Of a DNA stretch of 64,000 nt, positions 1 through 8,678 are shown in pieces. The stretch covers positions 310,001-374,000 of the forward strand of contig CAXXMY010000009.1 in NCBI GenBank assembly GCA_963663635.2, given 5' to 3'. Origin of the DNA: Poriferisodalis sp963663635. Lineage in GTDB: Bacteria > Actinomycetota > Acidimicrobiia > Acidimicrobiales > Poriferisodalaceae. The translations under genes were made by a program, and so were the position numbers. Below the pieces are notes generated by a model. That model was not told the origin of the DNA. It was given only the letters and a program-made list of their open reading frames with translations, and ran no database searches. Positions within the stretch are counted from its first letter, which is position 1; every line of letters begins with the position of its first letter.

Positions 1-194
1 AGGTACGCGGCGGCGCCCACGAGGGTGCCGACATGCACGGCCACGTCGAACGTGTTCTCCAGTTCCGTATCGCCGTCGAACAGATCCCACCCGGCCAGCC
101 ACGGAACCAGCTCAAGATGAGCGCTTGACGAAACAGGAAAGAACTCGGTCAGGCCTTGCAGCAGGCCTAAGAAGACTGCCTGCACCAGGCTCAT
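1..194 (-). CDS. uppP: Undecaprenyl-diphosphatase UppP/BacA, N-terminal part only
   Basis: This integral membrane enzyme dephosphorylates undecaprenyl diphosphate so that the lipid carrier can be reused in cell-wall synthesis; family members also confer bacitracin resistance. Only the first 64 residues are inside the window; the rest lies left of position 1. The visible part begins MSLVQAVFLGLLQGLTEFFP and carries the family motif QGLTE followed by PVSSSAHL (about residues 20-27), then FDVAVHVGTL, matching the conserved first two blocks of the family. ATG is at 194-192. It is the last gene of a minus-strand run tldD-pmbA-PHP-uppP, seven bases after the PHP gene. Identification is firm from motif order; completeness cannot be judged. 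Confidence 0.9.
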   Translation of the reverse strand, partial: MSLVQAVFLGLLQGLTEFFPVSSSAHLELVPWLAGWDLFDGDTELENTFDVAVHVGTLVGAAAY

Positions 195-201
195 GACTGC
201 G

Positions 202-927
202 TCAGTCGTCGCTCTGAACGGACGGCACGATCCTCGGCCGCCATCGACGAGGCGGGTCGTAGTGGTGGCCCACCGCCAATCCCTGACGCATGGAGCGCAG
301 GAATCCGGCCGGATCGTCGTCGTCGAAGTCAGGCATCTCGAGGTAGGCGCCGCCGAGCGCTTCTGCCACGTGGGCGTCGCTGCCTGCGCCGGGCGCAAGC
401 CCATGCTCGCCTGCGTAGCGCGCAGCCCGGGTGTTCATGCTGGCGAGGCTCGTCTTCGAATTGAGAATCTCGATGCCGTCCACGAGGCCTTCGGCGACGA
501 GCTCATCGAGGACATCGGTACGCAGGTTGTTGCGCAGCGGGTCGAACGGATGCGGGATGTAGACCAATCCGCCCTGATCGCGGATTGCTCGTGCCGCCTC
601 GGCGGGCGGCAGACCCTGGGGCACGCGCTGGGACAGGAAGAGCCCGATGATCTCCCCCGCATGGGTTTTCATCTCCTCGCCGATCACGACACGGGCTCTC
701 AGCTCGCCTTGCAGATCTTGCGCTCCGCGCACGGCGTTGTGATCGGTGATGCACACCACGTCGATGCCTGATTCGTCCAGGCAGTGAGCGAACTCGTCAG
801 GCGTGGTCGTCGAATCGCCTGACCACATCGTGTGCGTGTGAAAATCGACGCGCACCCAGCCGTCGGGGCACCGTTCAGCGAGGTGTGGGTGGCGCTCCAC
901 GGCAGACGGTGCCGGACTTCGGGGCAT
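202..927 (-). CDS. PHP-domain metal-dependent phosphoesterase
   Basis: This 241-residue protein is a stand-alone PHP (polymerase and histidinol phosphatase) domain, predicted to be a soluble metal-dependent phosphoesterase. Metal-ligand motifs appear in family order: HTHT at residues 30-33, ITDHN at 60-64, an acidic residue in GEEMKTHAGE, IPHPFDP around 123-129 and GSDAH near 182. The substrate is unknown; relatives include TrpH/YciV-type nucleotide phosphatases. The gene starts four bases after the stop of pmbA and ends seven bases before uppP, so it is probably co-transcribed with both. The short N-terminal stretch before HTHT has no recognisable domain. Confidence 0.85.
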   Translation of the reverse strand: MPRSPAPSAVERHPHLAERCPDGWVRVDFHTHTMWSGDSTTTPDEFAHCLDESGIDVVCITDHNAVRGAQDLQGELRARVVIGEEMKTHAGEIIGLFLSQRVPQGLPPAEAARAIRDQGGLVYIPHPFDPLRNNLRTDVLDELVAEGLVDGIEILNSKTSLASMNTRAARYAGEHGLAPGAGSDAHVAEALGGAYLEMPDFDDDDPAGFLRSMRQGLAVGHHYDPPRRWRPRIVPSVQSDD

Positions 928-930
928 CGG

Positions 931-2328
931 TCACACTCCCGACAGCGCGACGTCGGCGATGACCAGCGGAGGCATGGCCATGCCGCCTGCCAGGCGCTTC
1001 GCCTCGGCACCGATGCCGCAGATGTCGAGCAGCATGCGCTGCAAGGTGGACGCGATCGTGGCCTCCCGGAATGGTTCCGCGAGCGCTCCGCCTGTGATGC
1101 GGTGGCCCCAAGCGCCCACGGAGAAATCGCCGCTTGTGGGGTTGACCCCGCTGTGCAAGCCGTTGACGCCACGCACCAGCACACCATCGGAAACCGAGGC
1201 GAGCAGAGCTTCTGCGGCCGCATCGCCCGGGCTCACCTTCATCGCGTGCATGCCGACGCCTGGCACTGAACGCGTGCCGCGAACGGCTGAACCCGTCGAT
1301 ACCGTCGCCGAACGCCGTGCCGTGTACGCGTTGTGCAGGAAGCCCTGCAGCACGCCAGCGTTGATGAGCTCGTTGCGTCTGGCCCCGAGCCCCTCGCCAT
1401 CGTGATTCGCTGCGCCCAGCGTGCTGGGATCTGTCGGGTCGTCGGCCAGGTGCAGGCGTGCGTCCGCGATCTGTTCACCCACTCGATCTGCGAACGGCGA
1501 TCTGCCCTTCAGCACGCTGTCGGCGGTCAGCACGCTCGACACGACGCGCAGGAATGCTGCTGCGACGCTGGGCTCGAGCACCACCGTCATCCGCTCGCTA
1601 CGCGGCTTGGTGGCGCCCAGCTGACCGGTCGCCATCTCGGCAGCCTCGGTGATCACACGCTCTATGTCCAACTCGTCAATTCGCCGCGCCGCATCGCCCG
1701 CGTATCCAATCTGTGTTTCGTCCCCGGAGACGGCGAGCGGCTGAACGCCCACTGCACAACTTCCGCTCTCGCTCTGGACGCAGATTCCAGCGCTCGACGC
1801 CAAGGCCGCTTGGGACCAAGCGTCGCTCCACGCCGCCACACGCACGCCGCTGATGCGTGGATCTGCCGCCAGGCAGCGCCGCTCGATATCGATGGCAGTT
1901 GCAATCTTTTGCGACTCTGGGATCGACAGCACGCTTGCGTCGCTGAGATCCAGTCCAGGCGGCGCAGCGCCGTCAGGCTGCGCGAGGGCCTGATGCGGGT
2001 CGGGCTCGCCGAACGAGACGTTTCGACGAGCCGCTTCCATCGTCTCGGCCACCACGTCGTGGTCCAACGAACCGGCGGAGGCGAAACCCTGGCGGCCGCC
2101 CGAGACGACCCGAATGCCGATTGCGGCACTCACACCGGACTTCAGCGACTCGACTTCGCCCAGGTACGCGCGCACCGTCGTTGAGCGGCCGGTCGACACG
2201 CAGACCTCGACCTCCTCGTTTCCCGTCGCCCGTTCGCACACGCCTTGCGCGAGGCGAGCCAGCTCGTCGGTGTCGTACCCTCCGCTGCGGCTCACGCGAG
2301 ACCTCTGCCGCCGCCCACGCGAGACCAC
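931..2328 (-). CDS. pmbA: TldD/PmbA family protein, PmbA (TldE)-type partner
   Basis: This is the non-HExxxH partner of the TldD-TldE peptidase complex. In other bacteria that complex trims unstructured peptides, matures microcins and processes the CcdA antitoxin. The 465-residue protein has the family layout: an N-terminal region with VEVCVSTGRSTTVRAYLGEV and a C-terminal domain with the conserved block GVNGLHSGVNPTSGDFSVGA (about residues 390-410). It lacks the HExxGH zinc motif seen in the preceding TldD, as expected for this subunit. It begins 11 bases after tldD, so the two are an operon. The start at 2328 is the longest; a GTG at 2295 (VSRSGGYDTDE) is equally possible. Confidence 0.88.
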   Translation of the reverse strand: MVSRGRRQRSRVSRSGGYDTDELARLAQGVCERATGNEEVEVCVSTGRSTTVRAYLGEVESLKSGVSAAIGIRVVSGGRQGFASAGSLDHDVVAETMEAARRNVSFGEPDPHQALAQPDGAAPPGLDLSDASVLSIPESQKIATAIDIERRCLAADPRISGVRVAAWSDAWSQAALASSAGICVQSESGSCAVGVQPLAVSGDETQIGYAGDAARRIDELDIERVITEAAEMATGQLGATKPRSERMTVVLEPSVAAAFLRVVSSVLTADSVLKGRSPFADRVGEQIADARLHLADDPTDPSTLGAANHDGEGLGARRNELINAGVLQGFLHNAYTARRSATVSTGSAVRGTRSVPGVGMHAMKVSPGDAAAEALLASVSDGVLVRGVNGLHSGVNPTSGDFSVGAWGHRITGGALAEPFREATIASTLQRMLLDICGIGAEAKRLAGGMAMPPLVIADVALSGV

Positions 2329-2338
2329 CCACCGCCGC

Positions 2339-3769
2339 TCACGCGGCGGTGCCCCCGACGGTCAAGGCGCGCACCCGAAGCGTGGGCTGGCCGTCGCCGA
2401 CCGGGACGCCCTGGCCGTCCTTGCCGCAGGTTCCGGGGCTGCCCATCGCAAAATCGTTGCCGATGGCATCGATCCCGGCCAATACCGCTGGACCATTGCC
2501 GATCAGGTTGCCCTCCCGCAGCGGTTCGGTGACGACCCCGTCCTCGATGAGATACGCCTCGGTCATGCCAAACACGAAGTCACCGGTGGCAGTGTTGACC
2601 TGTCCTCCACCGAGATGCGCTACGTACACACCCCACGGGGTGTCAGCGATGATGTCGTCGGGATCGATCTCGCCGTTCGTCACAAATGTGTTCGTCATCC
2701 GGACCATCGGCAGGTGGGTGTAGCTCTGGCGGCGGCCATTGCCCGACGGGGCGCGCCCATCGTCTCGCGATCGCAGCCAGTCCCACATGTAGTCAGTCAG
2801 CACACCGTCGGAGATGAGCACGTTGCGCTGCGTGGGGTGGCCCTCGTCATCGATGGCCAGCGCTCCCCACTCGTGGCCCATCGTGCCGTCGTCCACCAGC
2901 GTCACGCCAGGCGCGGCGACCTGCTCGCCCACCCGGCCAGCGAACACCGATGCACCCTTGCGCACCAGGTCGGCTTCGAGGCCGTGCCCGCATGCCTCAT
3001 GGAAGAGCACACCGCCGCCGCCACGGGCGATGACGACGGGCACTTCGCCGCTGGGCGCTGGCCGCGCCGCCAGCTTCGTGACCGCACGCCTCGCGGCCCG
3101 CTGTGCCAGCTCCGCTGGGTCGTGATCGTCGAAGAGTTCCCAACCGACGGTGTAGCCAACCGTCTCACGACCGGTCTGCAGACCTCCGTCGCCGCTCGCG
3201 ACGCAACTGACCGAGAACAGCGTGCGCACCTGATCGTCCGCGGCGCACACCCCATCGGTGTTCGCGACCAGGATCCGCCTGCGGCCCTCGGAATAGCGAG
3301 CGGTGACTTGGGTGATGGCACTGTCAACCGAGCGTGCGGCGTCGTCGGCCACCCGCAGCAGCGCCACCTTGCGCTCGGCTCCGATGCTGGCGGGCAGCAC
3401 TGCGACCCGTGCGGCGGCAGTGCCAGATCCTGCAAGCGGCGTCATCTCGACGGTGCCGCCTTGACCCGCCGCCACTGCCGCAGCAGTTCGCGCCGCGTCG
3501 GTGAGGCCTTGCGCCGAGAGATCTGCCGTGTGCGCGTAGCCAGTCACGTTGCCTGCGGTCACACGTATGCCAACTCCGCGGTCACGGCCGGAGTTCATCT
3601 CCTCGACCCGTCCCTCGTCGAAGACCGCACCAACCGATTCGCGGTCTTCTGCAAAGAGCTCGGCCCATTCGCCCCCGGCGTCGAGTGCCGCTCGGAGGGT
3701 GGCGTCGACCACATCGAGGTCCACGAGCGGCCCTGAACTCGGGCTGCCAGAAATCGCCGTGTCCTGCAT
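2339..3769 (-). CDS. tldD: TldD metalloprotease subunit
   Basis: TldD is the catalytic zinc-peptidase subunit of the TldD/PmbA heterodimer acting in the cytoplasm. The 476-residue product shows the diagnostic HExxxH-type motif in VLFHEACGHGLEADL, then GTMGHEWGALAIDDEG and the C-terminal GICGKDGQ-like block (here PGTCGKDGQGVPVG), all in family order. I chose the ATG at 3769 (MQDTAISG) because the frame's upstream 40 residues have no family resemblance and 476 residues is the normal length. It is the first gene of the minus-strand operon. The 287 bases between it and the divergent gene at 4057 must hold both promoters; I see no clear motif there. Confidence 0.92.
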   Translation of the reverse strand: MQDTAISGSPSSGPLVDLDVVDATLRAALDAGGEWAELFAEDRESVGAVFDEGRVEEMNSGRDRGVGIRVTAGNVTGYAHTADLSAQGLTDAARTAAAVAAGQGGTVEMTPLAGSGTAAARVAVLPASIGAERKVALLRVADDAARSVDSAITQVTARYSEGRRRILVANTDGVCAADDQVRTLFSVSCVASGDGGLQTGRETVGYTVGWELFDDHDPAELAQRAARRAVTKLAARPAPSGEVPVVIARGGGGVLFHEACGHGLEADLVRKGASVFAGRVGEQVAAPGVTLVDDGTMGHEWGALAIDDEGHPTQRNVLISDGVLTDYMWDWLRSRDDGRAPSGNGRRQSYTHLPMVRMTNTFVTNGEIDPDDIIADTPWGVYVAHLGGGQVNTATGDFVFGMTEAYLIEDGVVTEPLREGNLIGNGPAVLAGIDAIGNDFAMGSPGTCGKDGQGVPVGDGQPTLRVRALTVGGTAA

Positions 3770-4056
3770 TATCTGTGCCGTTTCTTTCTGGGATCTTGCG
3801 GGGCAAGGCTTGCGATCCGACCTCGCAGGCCGACATTCTGGGCGTTCTGATGCAGGTGCGCTGCGCCGTGTCGTAGGTGTGGAATACAAGACTGCGGCAG
3901 AGGCATGACGTCGGTCGTTCCAGCGTCCAGTCGACTACCGCCGGGGTGCCCGGCCACACTATTGTGCGAAGCCACGTGAAACGCTTCGTCAGGCCACCGC
4001 GCCACGGGCCGCTCGCCCCAAGCGGGACGAACGGGCGAAGCGGGAAAGCCGCCTGA

Positions 4057-5037
4057 GTGCGCATCCCGCACCGCCTCGGCACGGCGATTCGCGTCGGCAT
4101 CAGCGCCGGCCTGCTGGCGATCCTGTTCGTCGTCAGCCGCGACAAGCTCGCGGCGCTGGATCTCGATTCCAAAAGTGCCACTGCGGCTTGGCTGACTGCC
4201 GCCGCCTTCGTCACAGCTGCCGCATTTGTCACCGCCGCCGCGCGATGGTGGCAGGTGGCATCCACGCTGGATGTGAAGGCGTCGCGGCGTTCGTTGCTGT
4301 CCACGTACCTCGCTGCGCAGTTCATCGGCAACTTCCTGCCCACGACAATCGGCGGCGACGTCTTGCGCGTCAACCGCCTGGGCCGAATGTGTGGCAGCCA
4401 GACCAGTGCGTTCGCAACCGTCATCATCGAGCGGCTCACCGGCTGGATCGTGCTGCCGTTGATGACGCTCACCGCGCTGGTGTCCCAGCCGAGTCTTCTT
4501 CGACATTCGGGCGGTCAGATCGCTGCGGGTCTGGCGGTAGGAACGCTGGTGCTGCTCGGGCTCATCGTCTGGGCTGCCGAGCACCCCCGCGGGCTCGGCC
4601 GGCTCGGCGGCGGCAGCCGCGTCCGGGACGGGCTGAGCGCGGTGCACATCGGCCTGAGCGTGTTCCGACGTCACCTCCGCGACGCCGGGCGTGTGCTGCT
4701 GGTGGGTTTGGCGTATCAGTTCTTGCTGGTCGTGGCGACCGCGTTGGCGGGCGCGGCAATCGGTGTCAATCCGGGCCTCCGCGCCTGGATGGCGTTCGCG
4801 CCGATGGTGCTGATCGTGCAGGTGCTGCCGGTTGCAATCGGCGGGCTCGGCGTGCGTGAGGCCGCGCTCGTGCTGTTCCTGGACGCGCACGGCGTCAGCG
4901 ACGGCGAGGCCGTCTTGGTGGGCTTGCTGCTGTACGCACTGACCCTGCTCGTGAGCCTCGCCGGCGCGCCGACGTTGGCCCTCGGCGGCCGTCGCAAGCG
5001 CGGAGGCGCGAGCGAAATAGCCAAACTCAACGCCTGA
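4057..5037 (+). CDS. Flippase-like membrane protein (LPG synthase TM-domain / UPF0104)
   Basis: This is a polytopic membrane protein of about 326 residues with at least seven hydrophobic segments. It matches the transmembrane domain family of lysyl-phosphatidylglycerol synthases (often annotated flippase-like or AglD/UPF0104). Landmarks are LAAQFIGNFLPTTIGGDVLR at about residues 89-108, SQTSAFATVIIERLTGWIVL just after, and the late GGLGVREAALVLFL block. The catalytic LPG-synthase domain is absent, so lipid or polyprenyl-linked sugar translocation is likelier than aminoacyl transfer. It starts with GTG at 4057 and is followed 165 bases later by dxs on the same strand. The substrate cannot be told from sequence. 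Confidence 0.82.
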   Translation: MRIPHRLGTAIRVGISAGLLAILFVVSRDKLAALDLDSKSATAAWLTAAAFVTAAAFVTAAARWWQVASTLDVKASRRSLLSTYLAAQFIGNFLPTTIGGDVLRVNRLGRMCGSQTSAFATVIIERLTGWIVLPLMTLTALVSQPSLLRHSGGQIAAGLAVGTLVLLGLIVWAAEHPRGLGRLGGGSRVRDGLSAVHIGLSVFRRHLRDAGRVLLVGLAYQFLLVVATALAGAAIGVNPGLRAWMAFAPMVLIVQVLPVAIGGLGVREAALVLFLDAHGVSDGEAVLVGLLLYALTLLVSLAGAPTLALGGRRKRGGASEIAKLNA

Positions 5038-5202
5038 GTACCCTGAGAGGCCAAGCGGATAGGCACCAAGCCGTGAGTGCAAGCACAATGCCGACCGCGA
5101 GGCCGTGGACCGAGCGGCCCACGAGCGTTGCGAACAAGAGCGGGAGACACATGGCTCAACCACACAGGCCGCCATCCTTCCGCGGTGCCCCGTAGGCCGA
5201 GA

Positions 5203-7149
5203 ATGCACCTCGCCAAGCTCACCAGCCCAGCCGATCTGCGTGCACTGAACTCCGCGCAGCTCGATGAGCTGTGCGCAGAGATCCGGCACTTCATCGTGCA
5301 AGCGGTGTCACGCACCGGAGGGCACCTCGGCTCGAATCTTGGAGCGGTGGAGCTCACCGTCGCGATCCATCGTGTCTTCGAGTCTCCACGTGACGTCATC
5401 ATTTGGGACACCGGCCACCAGGCGTACGTTCACAAGCTGATCACGGGTCGCAAGGACGGCTTCGATCGCCTTCGCCAGCGCCACGGCTTGTCCGGCTACC
5501 CCAGCGCGGCAGAGTCCGCCCACGACATCGTCGAGAACAGCCACGCGTCGGCATCGCTGAGCTGGGCATCGGGCCTCGCCGCGGGGTTCGCGTTGACCGG
5601 CCACGAGCACCGACGTGTCGTGGCCGTCATCGGCGACGGCTCCATGACCGGCGGCATGGCCTTCGAAGCGCTCAACAACCTCGGCCATTACGCTCAGCGC
5701 GCGCTCATCGTGCTCAACGACAACGGACGCTCCTACGCCCCCACGGTCAGCCGACTGGCGACGGCGGTGTCCCGAGTGCGCCAGTCGCCGCACTATGTGC
5801 AAGGTCGCCGGGCCGTGGATCTCCTGCTGGACCGAGTGCCGCTGGGCGATGGGGTGCGACGGGGCATCGAGAGCGCCGCGGCGGCGATGCGTGAGATGTG
5901 GGAGCCCCCGGCGTTCTTCGAGACGCTCGGCGTGCGATACCTCGGCCCTGTCGACGGCCACGACATCGCAGCAATGGAGTCGGCGCTGCGCGACGCCGCC
6001 GCATACACCGAGGGCCCCATCGTCGTGCATGTCATCACTGACAAGGGCCGCGGATACGCGCCCGCGGAACACGACACCGAGAAGCACCTCCATGACATTG
6101 GCCTCTTCGACCCGCTGACCGGCGGTGCACCCGGCCCCGGGGCGCCAGACAGTGCCACCACCTCAGCCGCACCGCTGGTCGTCGCGCCCGAGCCGGCCAT
6201 GCGCGACTACACCGCCGTGTTCACCGAGACGCTCGTCGCTGCCGCCCGGCGCCATCCCGAGATCGTGGCGATCACCGCCGCAATGCCCGGTTCCACCGGC
6301 TTGCTGCCATTCCAGCGCGAGTTTCCCGACCGTTTCTACGACGTCGGCATTGCCGAGCAGCACGCGCTGACATCTGCGGCCGGCATGGCCCGTGCCGGCT
6401 TGAGACCCGTCGTCGCGGTGTACTCGACGTTCCTCGCGCGTGCGTTCGACCAAACGCTCTACGATGTCGGCCTGCACCGACTGCCCGTCATTCTGTGCGT
6501 GGATCGCGCCGGTGTGACCGGTCCCGACGGTGCCTCCCACCATGGTCTGTACGACATCGCCATGTTCACGCGGGTGCCCGGCATGACCGTGCTCGCACCC
6601 TCGTCGCCGGATGAGCTGCCGTTGGCGTTCGCTGCAGCACTCGAGATCACCGACGGCCCCGTCGCTATCCGCTGGCCCCGCGGCAAGGGCCCCGTCACCA
6701 GCTCGCGCAACGCAATGGGCAGCACTGCCGGCGAGCGCCTGCAAGCGCGCCAGACCAGGTCCGGTCCCGATGCGTGCGTCCTGGCCGCAGGACAGACCTT
6801 CGTAGCAGCGACGCAAGCCGCCGAAATCCTGAGTGCCGATGGCGTCGAAGTCTCGCTCTGGGACCCGCGCATGCTGAAACCGCTCAACCGCCAAATGGTG
6901 CTCGACGCCGCCGCCCACCCACTCGTAGTCACTGTCGAGGACGGCGTCCGTGTCGGCGGTTTCGGCAGCCTCGTCAACGACGCGTTGCAGCAGCTCGACG
7001 CGCCAAGCGTCCCCCGAATCTGCCAGCTCGGCACCCCCGACGCCTACCTCCCCCACGGCGAAGCCACAGAGCTGCACGCCGAACTCGGCCTCGACGCCAT
7101 CGGCATAGCCGCAGCAGTCCGCAAAACCCTGACCCGCATCACCGACTGA
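5203..7149 (+). CDS. dxs: 1-deoxy-D-xylulose-5-phosphate synthase
   Basis: Dxs condenses pyruvate and glyceraldehyde 3-phosphate, with thiamine diphosphate, in the first step of the MEP isoprenoid pathway. The 648-residue protein has the three transketolase-like domains in order. The N-terminal TPP domain includes GGHLGSNLG, DTGHQAYVHK, GDGSMTGGMAFEALNN and LNDNGRSYAPTV. The pyrimidine domain includes FYDVGIAEQHALTSAAGMAR (catalytic Glu in AEQHA) and DRAGVTGPDGASHHG. The C-terminal domain follows. The ATG at 5203 (MHLAKL) fits family length; the open frame upstream is unrelated. A strong hairpin follows the stop codon. Its presence indicates isoprenoids are made by the MEP route here. Confidence 0.97.
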   Translation: MHLAKLTSPADLRALNSAQLDELCAEIRHFIVQAVSRTGGHLGSNLGAVELTVAIHRVFESPRDVIIWDTGHQAYVHKLITGRKDGFDRLRQRHGLSGYPSAAESAHDIVENSHASASLSWASGLAAGFALTGHEHRRVVAVIGDGSMTGGMAFEALNNLGHYAQRALIVLNDNGRSYAPTVSRLATAVSRVRQSPHYVQGRRAVDLLLDRVPLGDGVRRGIESAAAAMREMWEPPAFFETLGVRYLGPVDGHDIAAMESALRDAAAYTEGPIVVHVITDKGRGYAPAEHDTEKHLHDIGLFDPLTGGAPGPGAPDSATTSAAPLVVAPEPAMRDYTAVFTETLVAAARRHPEIVAITAAMPGSTGLLPFQREFPDRFYDVGIAEQHALTSAAGMARAGLRPVVAVYSTFLARAFDQTLYDVGLHRLPVILCVDRAGVTGPDGASHHGLYDIAMFTRVPGMTVLAPSSPDELPLAFAAALEITDGPVAIRWPRGKGPVTSSRNAMGSTAGERLQARQTRSGPDACVLAAGQTFVAATQAAEILSADGVEVSLWDPRMLKPLNRQMVLDAAAHPLVVTVEDGVRVGGFGSLVNDALQQLDAPSVPRICQLGTPDAYLPHGEATELHAELGLDAIGIAAAVRKTLTRITD

Positions 7150-7178
7150 CTCGCCTCACACCCCGGACGCGCGCGCGA

Positions 7179-7210
7179 AGCGGCCCGGGAGCAAATGCCC
7201 CCGGGCCGCT
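7179..7210. terminator. Bidirectional hairpin between dxs and the thiolase
   Basis: AGCGGCCCGGG (7179-7189) and CCCGGGCCGCT (7200-7210) form a perfect 11-bp stem with a 10-base loop. It lies between the convergent ends of dxs (7149) and the thiolase gene (7236), so it could end transcription from both sides. No long T-tract follows on either strand, which is common in high-GC bacteria. Confidence 0.7.
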
Positions 7211-7235
7211 CAGAAAATTCGGTTGTGGGCTTGGC

Positions 7236-8438
7236 TCAGCCCAGTTCAGACCCGACGACCGAGACGAAGCTCACACAAGCGCCCGGCTGGCCACCGAGGT
7301 TGTGCGTGAGGCCCAGCGTCTTGCCCTGCTCGGTGACCGAGGAGATCTGCCGCTCAGGCGGTGCCTGACCTCGAAGCTGCAGCCAGCACTCGAACAGCAT
7401 CCGCAGGCCGGATGCGCCGATCGGGTGGCCGAAGCTCTTCAGGCCGCCGTCGGGGTTGACCGGGAGGTCGCCGTCGAGGTCGAACGTGCCGGCCATGGCT
7501 TCCTTCCAGCCCAGTCCGCGCTCCGCGAATCCGAGATCCTCCATGAGGACCAGTTCGGTCGGGGTGAAGCAGTCATGCACTTCGGCCATCGCGATCTGCG
7601 AGCGAGGATCGGTGATGCCGGCCTGCTTGTAGGCCTCGGCTGCCGATGCCTCCACCTCGCGGAACGTGGTGTAGTCGTACGTGCTGTCGAGTGCGCCGGT
7701 AGCGGGACCTGAAGCGAAGCTCAGCGCCTTGATGTACAGCGGGTTTTCGCAGTACTTGTGAGCGTCTTCAGCCCGAACCAGGATTGCGGCAGCCGAGCCG
7801 TCGCTCACGCCGGAGCAATCGAAGATGCCCAGCGGACCAGCGATCAGCGGCGAGCCGGCGATGGTCTCCTTGGCGACTTCCTTGCGGAACTGCGCCCGCG
7901 GGTTCAGCGCTCCGTTGCGATGGTTCTTCCAGGCGATGCGGGTGAGGACTTCTTTCATGGTGTCGGCGTCGAGCCCGTACTTGTGGGCATATGCCGGTGC
8001 CAGCAGGCTGAACGTTGCCGGGGCGGTGATCGATGAATCGGTGCCGTCGCTGGGTGGCCGAGCGCCGGTCAGGCCCGAGTAGCCGGAGTCCTTCAGCTTT
8101 TCGACGCCAATTGCCATGACCATGTCGTAGGCGCCCGATGCAACTGCGTATGCGGCGTTGCGGAATGCCTCCGAGCCGGTGGCGCACATGTTCTCGATCC
8201 GCGTGACCGGCTTGTAGTCGAGCTGCAGCGGCTTGGACAGGGTCAGGCCCGAAACACCCGAGCCCATCGTGCCGAGCCAGAAGGCGTCGATGTCGTCTTG
8301 TTGGACGCCCGCGGATGCGTACGCCTCGTGGGCGGCGTCGGTGAGCATGTCATCGACGCTGCGATCCCAGCGCTCTCCGAACTGGGTGCAGCTCATTCCG
8401 ACGATCGCGACCTGGTCGCGAATGCCATGTGAAGCCAT
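7236..8438 (-). CDS. Thiolase family protein (SCP2-type acetyl-CoA acetyltransferase)
   Basis: This is a 400-residue thiolase-fold enzyme of the lipid-transfer/SCP2-thiolase type, predicted to cleave or form 3-ketoacyl-CoA. The nucleophile is Cys85 in ENMCATGSEAF. The conserved His lies in SFGHPIGASG, and a second Cys in HNLGGQPGACVSF near the C terminus replaces the classical CxG. It lies 240 bases downstream of a minus-strand gene encoding an HMG-CoA-synthase-like protein fused to DUF35. This pairing recalls thiolase/HMGCS/DUF35 complexes of archaea and the Ltp2-DUF35 aldolases of steroid degradation. Ordinary beta-oxidation remains possible; the substrate is not predictable. Confidence 0.85.
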   Translation of the reverse strand: MASHGIRDQVAIVGMSCTQFGERWDRSVDDMLTDAAHEAYASAGVQQDDIDAFWLGTMGSGVSGLTLSKPLQLDYKPVTRIENMCATGSEAFRNAAYAVASGAYDMVMAIGVEKLKDSGYSGLTGARPPSDGTDSSITAPATFSLLAPAYAHKYGLDADTMKEVLTRIAWKNHRNGALNPRAQFRKEVAKETIAGSPLIAGPLGIFDCSGVSDGSAAAILVRAEDAHKYCENPLYIKALSFASGPATGALDSTYDYTTFREVEASAAEAYKQAGITDPRSQIAMAEVHDCFTPTELVLMEDLGFAERGLGWKEAMAGTFDLDGDLPVNPDGGLKSFGHPIGASGLRMLFECWLQLRGQAPPERQISSVTEQGKTLGLTHNLGGQPGACVSFVSVVGSELG

Positions 8439-8585
8439 AAGTGCCTACCTTGTGGTGGGTTGGGTTGCGGGTGATGAACCAGTCGTTGCTGTGCCGGTGC
8501 TCGTATCGCTCGCACACTGCGTGTGCCGCTGAGCACGGCTCTGCCAGATCTCCCTACGACATTATGGCCGCTGGGCACTGTGCTT

Positions 8586-8665
8586 GCTTGCTGCTGATCT
8601 CGCAGCACGTGCTTGCTTGCTGCAGCTCGGCGGGCACGTGCGTGCTTGCTGCTGATCTCGCAGCA
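8586..8665. repeat. Two 22-bp direct repeats with internal dyad symmetry
   Basis: The 22-base unit starting GCTTGCTGCTGATCTCGCAG occurs at 8586-8607 and again at 8644-8665, with further GTGCTTGCTTGCTGC-like partial copies between them. Each copy contains TGCTG...CAGCA, able to form a small hairpin. The repeats fill the 240-bp gap between the HMGCS-like gene and the thiolase (both minus strand), so they could act as an attenuator or terminator in an operon, or be slippage products. Confidence 0.7.
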
Positions 8666-8678
8666 GGTGCGTGCTGCG

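Noticed and set aside
2114..3736. Long plus-strand open frame of 540 codons opposite tldD
   Set aside because: It lies antisense to a clear TldD and shows no family motif; such shadow frames are common in high-GC DNA.
3769..5301. Long minus-strand open frame opposite the flippase-like gene
   Set aside because: Its translation is low-complexity (Gln/Arg/His-rich) and antisense to a well-supported membrane protein.
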